Part shown: positions 47,948 through 55,041 of the stretch, piece by piece
Layout: every line of letters starts with the position of its first letter
Numbering within the stretch: the stretch's first letter is position 1
Assembly: GCA_027491735.1 (NCBI GenBank)
Contig: JAOZGP010000006.1
Location: 57,066 to 121,065 of the forward strand
Length of the DNA: 64,000 nt
Direction: 5' to 3'
Source: Thermoproteota archaeon
GTDB lineage: Archaea > Korarchaeota > Korarchaeia > Korarchaeales > Korarchaeaceae
Program-made: the position numbers and the translations under genes
The notes under the pieces: model-generated
The model's database searches: none
What the model was told of the DNA's origin: nothing
Seen by the model: the letters and a program-made list of their open reading frames with translations, nothing else

Positions 47948-47965
47948 CTCCCAAAATTTTGGGAG
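47948..47965 (+). promoter_or_regulatory. Perfect 18-bp palindrome before the peptide gene
   Basis: CTCCCAAAATTTTGGGAG is a perfect palindrome ending five bases before the ATG of the secreted peptide. It lies about 10 bases downstream of a TTTAAAAG TATA-like element, so it overlaps the expected transcription start. Its right arm contains GGGAG, a possible ribosome site. As RNA it would fold into a hairpin that hides that site. A repressor operator or translational switch are both possible. Confidence 0.65.
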
Positions 47966-47970
47966 AAATC

Positions 47971-48153
47971 ATGAAGAAGATCCTGGTACTCCTGTCCGCC
48001 TGTATTGTAATCCTGTTATTGGCTGTTATTGTGCCGTCGCACTCCTCTGCTCCTGTCTTCAAGGAGAAAGCTCAGGACCCCGGACCAATAGGATCGCACT
48101 CCTCTGCTCCTGTCTTCAAGGAGAAAGCTCAGGACCCCGGACCAATAGGATGA
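47971..48153 (+). CDS. Small secreted peptide with two identical 19-residue units
   Basis: A 60-residue product. The hydrophobic N-terminus MKKILVLLSACIVILLLAVIV is a signal peptide or membrane anchor. It is followed by two identical copies of SHSSAPVFKEKAQDPGPIG, encoded by two identical 57-base units (48037-48093 and 48094-48150), directly before TGA. The preferred start is ATG 47971; the ORF track starts four codons earlier. Tandem identical units after a leader recall precursors of processed signalling peptides, but no function is known. The gene is divergent from a regulator, and another tiny ORF follows. Confidence 0.7.
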   Translation: MKKILVLLSACIVILLLAVIVPSHSSAPVFKEKAQDPGPIGSHSSAPVFKEKAQDPGPIG

Positions 48154-48198
48154 ATAATGCTTTAGATCACATGTTAACGTATTGAGGAGGTGTCTCGT

Positions 48199-48339
48199 AT
48201 GGATGACAACAAGAAGGGGCATGAGAAGAAGAAATCCAGGGACCCAACGCCTTTCAAGCTTCCAAGGGAGGTTCTCCAGCTCTACTACAAATTCGCTATG
48301 ACGGAGGGCATAAGGCTTCAGGAATGTCCAGACTTATAG
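48199..48339 (+). CDS. 46-residue charged small protein
   Basis: A short ORF not in the track, starting ATG 48199 behind a strong GAGGAGGTG ribosome site and ending at TAG 48337-48339. The product starts MDDNKKGHEKKKSRDPTPFK and continues LPREVLQLYYKFAMTEGIRL. It is highly charged and has no membrane segment. It lies 45 bases after the peptide gene on the same strand, so it may be its partner. I do not recognise a family. Good ribosome-site spacing is the main support. Confidence 0.5.
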   Translation: MDDNKKGHEKKKSRDPTPFKLPREVLQLYYKFAMTEGIRLQECPDL

Positions 48340-48374
48340 ATTATTTTTTACTTTTTATATTATTTTATATTACA

Positions 48375-49072
48375 TTAGATCATCCTTGCCTCCAGAAAAC
48401 CTTTCATGAGGTTTAGTGCATCCACTCCTATCAATTCGTGATATCCTCCCTCGAGGACAAAAAAGGTGCTCCTGTCTAGATAACCTATGATCCTTCCTAT
48501 TCTCTTATAGCTTCTGGAGGTGAGCCCCAGCGAGGCAAGATCCCCTTTGTGAGCATTAATTTCTGGGTCGGCGCCCTAACAGCCCTAGTTGCCTGGGCGG
48601 TAGGGGCTGAGGCAGGCATCGAACCCGTGACGACCGTCTTCACCGCTATGGCTTCAGCCGTTTTCTCCGCCGCGTTCATGGTTCCCGCAACCACCTGGTT
48701 AGCATTCACGGCCTTCAGGAAGGGCTTAGATCCTGACAACCTGGTCGCTCCGATAGCGACACTCTTCGGCGACATGGTCACAGTCCCGACAATCATAGCT
48801 ATCTCATATATCCCAGGATATGTTGGGTCATATATCCCAGGATATGTTGGGGTTTCCGGATCCCATTCCCTTCCCTCGGCCAAAGCCTTCAGGTACTCCT
48901 TGGCGTGAACCTCCTTTAGAAGATCCTCCGGAGCAGGATCCGGATTCACAAATTCGAATCCAGCAGATCTCAAGGATTCAATGATCCTGATGACCCTCAG
49001 AGGGTTTTCTATGTGATTTCTTCCGTACTCGAGGCATCTCTCGGAGAACACAACTTTCACACAGATCCCCAT
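48375..49072 (-). pseudogene. Histone deacetylase/acetoin-utilisation family gene, core replaced
   Basis: The N-terminal part is intact: KVVFSERCLEYGRNHIENPLRVIRIIESLRSAGFEFV, HAKEYLKALAEG and ETPTYPGIY. The C-terminal part lies in another frame at 48375-48556 and reads AHKGDLASLGLTSRSYKRIG and FVLEGGYHELIGVDALNLMKGF. Both fit the HDAC superfamily, but the central part with the zinc site and RPPGHHA is missing. The intervening 250 bases carry an MgtE-like fragment on the opposite strand. A near-perfect 24-base tandem duplication (48805-48828 and 48829-48852) sits at one junction. The start is ATG 49072. Confidence 0.8.
48549..48806 (+). pseudogene. MgtE-like cation transporter fragment inserted in HDAC gene
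   Basis: The plus-strand frame reads INFWVGALTALVAWAVGAEAGIEPVTTVFTAMASAVFS, and then RKGLDPDNLVAPIATLFGDMVTVPTIIAIS. This matches the membrane domain of MgtE/SLC41-type Mg2+ transporters, including the LDPDN...P...GD motif. It has neither start nor end of its own and is flanked on both sides by HDAC sequence in the opposite direction. It is therefore an inserted piece of another gene. Confidence 0.7.
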
Positions 49073-49135
49073 AGAACCTCCCAAGTCTTTATCTATAACT
49101 GTGCTCAAGTCCTCATGATAACCAAGGGATTCTCC

Positions 49136-50443
49136 ATGACCGTGGCCGATGTGCTAGCTCTGATGCTCTTGGCTGGAATGGCAGTGTGGGTGTTCTACAA
49201 TGTGATTGTGATGATCAAGTCCAGGGGAAAGAGGATCCCTTCTGGCAGAGATCCGCCTCCTGAGGATCACTTTATATCCCTGATCATACCGATGAAAGAT
49301 GAGGAAAGCGTTGCTGAGCGTGTTCTCCAGACCTTGATTAATCTTGACTACGACCGATATGAGATCGTGGTGGTCGAGGACGGCTCCACTGATAGAACTC
49401 CTGAGATATGTGAGAGATTTGCTAGGAGGTACCCGGGGCTTGTGAGATACGTAAAAGGTAACAAATCGATGGGAAAGCCTGCCGCACTGAACCTAGCTAT
49501 GAAGCAGGCAAGAGGGGATATTATAGGAATTCTAGATGCTGATAGTGTACCTCCGAAGGATCTCCTCAGGAGGGTAGTTGAAGCTCTGGTCCCAGGAGTG
49601 GACGCCGTTCAGGGATGGACTCACGTGCTCAACGAGGACGAGAACCTCCTCACCAAGCTTCAGTCTTATGAGGAGGAGGCGAGGTTCAGATCATACCAGA
49701 GCCGGAGGAAGTTGGGTCTCTTCACACCGCTCACAGGAAGCTGTCAATTCATAAGGAGGGGGGTGATCGAGTCCTTAGGAGGATGGGATGAGAACGCCCT
49801 TGCTGAGGATGCAGAAATCTCCCTGAGGCTTCTGAACATAAACGCTAGGGTGGAACATTCTCCCTTTGTCGAGACATGGGAGGAGGTCCCGAGCTCCATC
49901 AGGAAGCTGTTCAAGCAGAGAGTGAGGTGGTTCAGGGGATGGGTGGAGCTCGTTCCGCAAGCTCTCAAGAGGCTGTTGTCTAGAAGGGATCTGATCTCGC
50001 TGGATGCTCTGATGGTTCTATCCACACCGGCAGAGCTGGCTTATCTTTTCTTGGTCGTTGTCCTCGGAGCTATTTTCTTCATCATTCCAATGCCCTTCAT
50101 ATCAGAGGCCGTGAGGTTAGCTTATAAGGCGACGTCTCTTATCTTCCTGGCTCTGATGACTCTCCTAGGAACTTTGCTCACAGTGCTCATCCGGATTCCA
50201 GGCAAGATTTTATGGATTCCAGCTATCTACCTCTATTGGGGAGTTCAGAGTACTGCTGCTCTCTTGGCGGTACTTCAGTCAGTGTTCAGGTGGCCGAAGA
50301 AGTGGGAGAAAACTCCTAAGACCGGAAGAACTACTCTGGGATCTGTTCCACGGGATTTCACCCTCAAAGCAATTGGAGGAGAATCGAGAGGTCTGGAAGC
50401 TGAGGAGGGACCTCGTTCGGGCCCATCCCAGAGTATTACATAA
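49136..50443 (+). CDS. Family 2 glycosyltransferase, membrane
   Basis: A processive-type GT2 enzyme of about 435 residues. One membrane helix comes before the catalytic domain, which shows SLIIPMKDEESV, VVVEDGSTDRTPE, GILDADSVPP, LAEDAEISLR and KQRVRWFRGW (QxxRW). At least three membrane helices follow. ATG 49136 (MTVADVLALMLL) is chosen because the longer ORF start lies inside the oppositely directed HDAC gene and adds sequence with no membrane character. It is a distant relative of the glycosyltransferase at 30.4 kb. The roughly 50-residue tail is Gly/Ser-rich and may be unstructured. Confidence 0.87.
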   Translation: MTVADVLALMLLAGMAVWVFYNVIVMIKSRGKRIPSGRDPPPEDHFISLIIPMKDEESVAERVLQTLINLDYDRYEIVVVEDGSTDRTPEICERFARRYPGLVRYVKGNKSMGKPAALNLAMKQARGDIIGILDADSVPPKDLLRRVVEALVPGVDAVQGWTHVLNEDENLLTKLQSYEEEARFRSYQSRRKLGLFTPLTGSCQFIRRGVIESLGGWDENALAEDAEISLRLLNINARVEHSPFVETWEEVPSSIRKLFKQRVRWFRGWVELVPQALKRLLSRRDLISLDALMVLSTPAELAYLFLVVVLGAIFFIIPMPFISEAVRLAYKATSLIFLALMTLLGTLLTVLIRIPGKILWIPAIYLYWGVQSTAALLAVLQSVFRWPKKWEKTPKTGRTTLGSVPRDFTLKAIGGESRGLEAEEGPRSGPSQSIT

Positions 50444-50678
50444 CTCTAGAGTAATGCTTCTTCAAGGCTGCGGGAAGCGTTGTGGAACGTAAATACACCC
50501 GAGAAGAGACTCCTAAGCCTCCAGTTTCAATCGTGAGGACGGATGGAGCGGGAACTTATACACTTCAGTGCGGAATAGCTCTTTCGGGAGCTAATTTGAA
50601 CATACCGACATGTCCTGATCAAAACGGCTCCTTAAGCGGAACGATAACGTTAATTTTCAGCAGGTTCACTATCCACTG

Positions 50679-51251
50679 ATGGACGCGCTGGAAGCAATTC
50701 TCAGGAGAAGGAGCATAAGAAGATATCAAGATCGTCCGGTAGAGGAGGAGAAGATCGGGAGAATACTTCTCGCAGCAGTCCATGCCCCATCGGCTGGAGA
50801 TGTGAGATGCTGGAGGTTCATCGTGGTCAGGAATCGAGACAAGAAGGAGGCGATCTACAGGGCAGCGCTTAGACAGCCCCAGGTGCTTCAGGCTCCAGTT
50901 CTGGTGGTCGTGGCCGCTGATCTCGAGGCCATACGCAGGGCTTACGGGAGAAGAGGAGTGAATCTCTACTCCATACAGGATGCCGCAGCTGCTACAGAGA
51001 ACATGCTTATAGCTGCCACATCTCTCGGATTGGGAACCTGCTGGATAGGTGCCTTCAGCGAGGGTGAGGTCAGCAAGATCGTGGGCCTTCCTCCCCAGGT
51101 GAGGCCTTTGGCCATTGTCACGATAGGTTATCCAGCTGAGACCCCCACGAAGAAGGTGGTTAGGCCGGAGGATCACTGCTTCTCTGAGGTCTACGGTCGG
51201 AGGTACGAATTCTCTCAACGAGCTTCTTCACGCACTCATCAGCATTCCTGA
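50679..51251 (+). CDS. Nitroreductase family FMN enzyme
   Basis: A 190-residue nitroreductase-like protein. The N-terminus AILRRRSIRRYQDRPVEEEKIGRIL holds the FMN phosphate-binding RRSIRRY motif. APSAGDVRCWRFIVV and GLGTCWIGAFSEGEV are the other family segments. The substrate is unknown. The last 15 residues overlap the convergent gene at 51160 and may be non-native. Confidence 0.9.
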   Translation: MDALEAILRRRSIRRYQDRPVEEEKIGRILLAAVHAPSAGDVRCWRFIVVRNRDKKEAIYRAALRQPQVLQAPVLVVVAADLEAIRRAYGRRGVNLYSIQDAAAATENMLIAATSLGLGTCWIGAFSEGEVSKIVGLPPQVRPLAIVTIGYPAETPTKKVVRPEDHCFSEVYGRRYEFSQRASSRTHQHS

Positions 51252-51525
51252 CCAGCTGCCTTATCTCCTCCTCTGAAGCGTTATCTACGTGAATCCCGCA
51301 TATCACACAGGCAGTTATGCCGAGCTCCCTATTTATCCTCTGGACGGCCGAATCGGAGACCACGAAATCCATGTGTTCACCTCTCCTTGCTGTGTAGAGC
51401 TTTCCATCGCATATGGAGGCCGAACCAACATGCTCTCTCCCACCTCCTATGAACACTATGAGGTCCTCTCCTGCAAACTTCCACCAGAGGCGGATCCTGA
51501 GTCTTCCAGATCCAGACGAGATCAT
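51160..51525 (-). CDS. Small protein, possibly LpdD-like flavin chaperone
   Basis: The 121-residue product has EDLIVFIGGGREHVGSASICDGK and a C-terminal CGIHVDNASEEEIRQLVRNADECV. This resembles the LpdD-type domain (GG..H.GA, then GIHVDN.s.eEI) linked to prenylated-FMN decarboxylases. No UbiD gene is nearby, so the role is unclear. It overlaps the 3' end of the convergent nitroreductase by 92 bases, so the C-terminus of one of the two may be shorter in reality. Confidence 0.5.
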   Translation of the reverse strand: MISSGSGRLRIRLWWKFAGEDLIVFIGGGREHVGSASICDGKLYTARRGEHMDFVVSDSAVQRINRELGITACVICGIHVDNASEEEIRQLVRNADECVKKLVERIRTSDRRPQRSSDPPA

Positions 51526-51733
51526 TTCGACGACCTCCCGCCTGAAAGACTGCTCGTGAACTTTAAGTTGATCTCTGCTCGGCAGGCTTACTGCCTCGGA
51601 GCAGGTTGATGAAATGCAAAAACTGTGGCTTAGCTGAGGATCGAGACGTCATCGTTGTCCTGAACATTTGAATGTGGGGCTCTGGGGTTACCCCAAATGA
51701 GGGCGAACCTCAAATGAGGGTGGTGCGTCCTAA

Positions 51734-51767
51734 GGTCTACGTAGGTCTATCAAGACCTATGTAGGCT
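51734..51767. repeat. Long hairpin (15-bp stem)
   Basis: GGTCTACGTAGGTCT and AGACCTATGTAGGCT are nearly perfect inverted repeats around a 4-base ATCA loop. It lies in a non-coding gap (51526-51893) that also has two CAAATGAGGG copies nearby. No T-tract follows on either strand. A transcript structure or small mobile repeat is possible. Confidence 0.5.
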
Positions 51768-51893
51768 GAACCCCCTGAACCCCATAAACCGGTAGACCTC
51801 ATTCGAATCTTGTGGGATCTTGAAGAGCGGATGACATCTGGTACATCTCCTAGTGAGCGAGGGAAGGAAGATCTTTGCGTCTGCTCGATATCA

Positions 51894-52910
51894 CTAGGAG
51901 TAGACTCTCATGTATTTCCAAACGACCACGTCCCAGCTGTAATTCTCCTCCACGATCCTCCTCCCAGCAGCTCCAAACATTCTCGCCAGCTCCCTATCTT
52001 CCAAAATTAAAGAGATCTTCTCGCCAAGATCCTCTGGATCATCAGGGTTTGCTAGGAAACCATTTTCTCCGTCTGAAACAAGCTCAGAGTTCCCTCCCAC
52101 CCTGGTAGCAACTACAGGGATCTCGCACGCCATCGCCTCGAGGAGAGAGGTGCTGAGACCCTCATACCTGGAGGGAAGGACGAAAACATCTGACCCTCTT
52201 ACCACCTCAAGCGCCTCTCTTCTTGGAAGAGATCCCAAAAACCTCGTATTCTCTGGGGCAATTTCCTTCAAGTGATTTCTCTCAGGACCATCTCCCACAA
52301 TCACCAGGGTACATCTCACCCCCTGGGTTTTCAACCTCCTCACAGCCCTCAAGAGGACATCGATTCCCTTCTCTCTTGACAGCCTTCCCACGAAGACCAC
52401 CTGGTTGTCCCCAAACCTTCTCCCTTCATTCGGAATTATCGATAGGTCTATCGCGTTGGGTATATGGAGGACCTCCCTCCCAAGCCTTTTGGTGTAGTAC
52501 TCAGCTGCAGTCCTGGAGACGGCAGTCACAACATCTGCCCTCCTGAACGCGATCTCCTCGAACCTCTGAGATGTCCTTCCGATGATCCCACCGTGTAGAA
52601 TTCCGATCGATCTCGAATATATCCCGTGAAGGGTGAGAACCCTCCTTTCGGCTCTGGCGGAGAGCAGCACGAGGGAGTTAAGCCCCCCATGTACGTGGAC
52701 CACGTCGTATCTACTTCTTAAAGCCTTGAGGGCAGATATCAGAGCGAACGAGAGGTTCTTTAGCCTTCTAACGTTCACATAGGGAGTATTCTCCGTGGAC
52801 AGAATATCAACATCCTCTCCCAAATCTCTCAGTCTTCTGGTGAGCTCTGAGACATGTTGAGCTATTCCGCCTATTCCTGAGGTTCTCGAAGCTACTAGAA
52901 GGATCCTCAT
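51894..52910 (-). CDS. Family 4 glycosyltransferase
   Basis: A 338-residue GT-B glycosyltransferase of the GT4 type. It begins RILLVASRTSGIGGIAQHVSELTRRL with the Gly-rich acceptor loop. VVFVGRLSREKGIDVLLRAV, VIVGDGPER, VLPSRYEGLSTSLLEAMACEIPVVAT and GGNSELVSDGENGFL form the donor-binding E-X7-E region. It probably adds a sugar to lipid or glycan precursors. The 348-base gap upstream (52911-53259) is A/T-rich with no gene seen. Confidence 0.92.
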   Translation of the reverse strand: MRILLVASRTSGIGGIAQHVSELTRRLRDLGEDVDILSTENTPYVNVRRLKNLSFALISALKALRSRYDVVHVHGGLNSLVLLSARAERRVLTLHGIYSRSIGILHGGIIGRTSQRFEEIAFRRADVVTAVSRTAAEYYTKRLGREVLHIPNAIDLSIIPNEGRRFGDNQVVFVGRLSREKGIDVLLRAVRRLKTQGVRCTLVIVGDGPERNHLKEIAPENTRFLGSLPRREALEVVRGSDVFVLPSRYEGLSTSLLEAMACEIPVVATRVGGNSELVSDGENGFLANPDDPEDLGEKISLILEDRELARMFGAAGRRIVEENYSWDVVVWKYMRVYS

Positions 52911-53259
52911 CGCAGTCTCCTGTGCAACCTCTCTGCAAGCTTTAAATTGTTCAGTAAAAGCTAAAATGGGTTAGCCATGTTAAAGTTAGAAATACTATAT
53001 TTTATCTTCATACCCCTTCGCCAATACATCCGTGTATGCTTTCGGAGGCAACATCTATACTCTAACTTTATATCATACTCTTAAATGGAGGTATGGTGCA
53101 GAGAGCTGCTTGGAACCTGGTACTGAAATGAACGAGCTCATGGATGAGCCCTCAGGCATCTAATCGCCCACATAATGGAGAAAACACAGATTATATGATC
53201 TTAAATCTTAACTAGCGATGTTAAGTTCCAGGCAAAGTCCTCTACAAAACCTTCGGTGT

Positions 53260-54561
53260 TCAATCATAGGTAAGGTTGATGATCCCACACGCCTCGTCGA
53301 CGCAGATCCTATATGTCCCCGGCGATAACGGTCCTATGGTCATTTTAGCAGTGAGCACACCAAGGCACTCCACACAGAACTCTGAGGTTGAGACCACACC
53401 CAACTCAATTGTCACAAATCTCTCGGAGATCCTGTATCCCTTCAAATAGAACTGAGCGCAGGGATTCGAGGCACCTTGTCTGTAGACCGCGATCACCCTG
53501 TCTCCCTCCGCCCTCAGACTCAGGTCAGCCCCCTCAAGGAACCCACATCCTCCGCTGGTGCTGTTGAGAAAAACACTGACTTTCTCGCTCCAATTACCTG
53601 ATCCACTGGACCAGGTCAGAGACTCCACACCTACAGCACCTCCCTCCTTGACGGCTTTCACCACCTCATCGAGGATGTCACTCGAGGCGAACCTCTCGGC
53701 TGCCTTCTTTGTCATGTACCTGTCGGACCCCGCTATGACGACAACCAGAGATCCCATGCCCCATGTGGTTGAGTAAATCAACCAACGCCTTGAATTGCTG
53801 AGCGATGATGAGAGATTTCCTAGGATGGGAATCACAAACTTGCCTGTCTCAGGAGCGAGCTGACCTCCGAGGAATATCACGACCCTGTAGTTGATGGCCT
53901 CGGGGAGAGCCTCCATTCTCCAGCCGAGGTAATCAACGGGGATCCCTCTCTCCTTCAGAGCATCCCTCACGACTCCCAAAGAGAGGTTGGCATCTATCTC
54001 ATTGGCTATAACAGCAACTTTGTTCACTTCCAGTCTGACAAAGGACGCAGGAGAGGAACTGCACCTCAGCACGTTGATCTTAACCCGCACTCCCTTCTCG
54101 GTGTACTCCCAGTCAGCGATGGGAGTTGGAGGGACGTAGTTGTTCTGACTCCCACTCTCTTTAACGATGTTTTTTGGATTTAAGAGGCCGGACAAAAGAG
54201 ATTCAGCGAATTTGAGTGAGGAAAAATCGAGTTTGGAGGTTGTCTCCACCAGAAGCAATGTGTAATTGCGTCCGGGGATCACGTAGGCCCTTAGAGGAAT
54301 GCGGTTGGAGAACCTTCCTATCTCAATGAAAACAGCTCTTAATCTCTTGTAAGAGGGGTAATAAGGAGAGAAGCTGAAGATTCCAACCCTGAACTTATCG
54401 GCTACTCCAGATCTCCTCAAGTAATCGAGGATCTCCTGTTCCGTGGTCGCCTGTCTGTAGATGGCGCCCACGTACCCACCGGTGGGGGGACATGAGGCTA
54501 CCCTCGCCAGAGGGGTAAGCAGCAGCATCACGAGGGGGAGGACGAGGAGGGATGACCTCAT
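53260..54561 (-). CDS. Secreted S-layer-like protein
   Basis: A 433-residue exported protein. A signal peptide (SSLLVLPLVMLLLTPLARVASC) is followed by extracellular sequence rich in Ser, Gly and aromatic residues. A segment at about 180-250, NKVAVIANEIDANLSLGVVRDALKERGIPVDYLGWRMEALPEAINYRVVIFLGGQLAPETG, resembles an alpha/beta repeat of archaeal S-layer-type proteins. Six cysteines in the C-terminal half, including CVEC and ICVDEACG, could make disulfides. There is no C-terminal membrane helix. Confidence 0.6.
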   Translation of the reverse strand: MRSSLLVLPLVMLLLTPLARVASCPPTGGYVGAIYRQATTEQEILDYLRRSGVADKFRVGIFSFSPYYPSYKRLRAVFIEIGRFSNRIPLRAYVIPGRNYTLLLVETTSKLDFSSLKFAESLLSGLLNPKNIVKESGSQNNYVPPTPIADWEYTEKGVRVKINVLRCSSSPASFVRLEVNKVAVIANEIDANLSLGVVRDALKERGIPVDYLGWRMEALPEAINYRVVIFLGGQLAPETGKFVIPILGNLSSSLSNSRRWLIYSTTWGMGSLVVVIAGSDRYMTKKAAERFASSDILDEVVKAVKEGGAVGVESLTWSSGSGNWSEKVSVFLNSTSGGCGFLEGADLSLRAEGDRVIAVYRQGASNPCAQFYLKGYRISERFVTIELGVVSTSEFCVECLGVLTAKMTIGPLSPGTYRICVDEACGIINLTYD

Positions 54562-54711
54562 ATGACCTCAACGTCATCTCTATTTAATGCGCTTAAATAA
54601 ACCTTTTCCATAAGCTTCGATTAGCATCGAACTTGACATCCCCTCGTCACGCTACATCAGGTTGATCGGAGCGGGGCTCATAATGTCAACTTCCGTCATT
54701 CTAAAACCATA

Positions 54712-54960
54712 GTGTCGGATCAGAGCGGCGACTACATATGCCACAGAGGGGTTAGAGAGACTTGGGGTTACATGGGTCCGCACCTAGATGTCGGCAGGTT
54801 CAGGCGCTTCCATGTACCGGAGAGCTGGACGATAATAGATAGGTACTTCTTCGGCAGGCCTGTAAAGATAGAAGGAAAGCTTGACAGGGAGCTCGAGCGA
54901 AGGCTCTGGGAAAGAGTAGAATGGTACAAGAAGATGGGGTATAAGGTTGAGATTCTATAA
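54712..54960 (+). CDS. 82-residue hypothetical protein
   Basis: A small intact ORF with a GTG start. The product is Arg/Trp-rich: GVRETWGYMGPHLDVGRFRRFHVPESWTIIDRYFFGRPVKIEG, then a basic helix. I recognise no domain. It lies upstream of the 737-residue orphan on the same strand and may be conserved with it. Support is from length, host-like composition and position only. Confidence 0.45.
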   Translation: MSDQSGDYICHRGVRETWGYMGPHLDVGRFRRFHVPESWTIIDRYFFGRPVKIEGKLDRELERRLWERVEWYKKMGYKVEIL

Positions 54961-55041
54961 AAAAGGGAAAGAACACTGTTCAGGATAAGAAAACAAGGTT
55001 ATAATCATCTCTAGATAAAATTCTAAATGCAAAGGGGTTGA

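Noticed and set aside
50482-50679. 65-residue ORF before the nitroreductase gene
   Set aside because: No ribosome site or recognisable sequence; it ends exactly where the nitroreductase starts but does not resemble a coding region.
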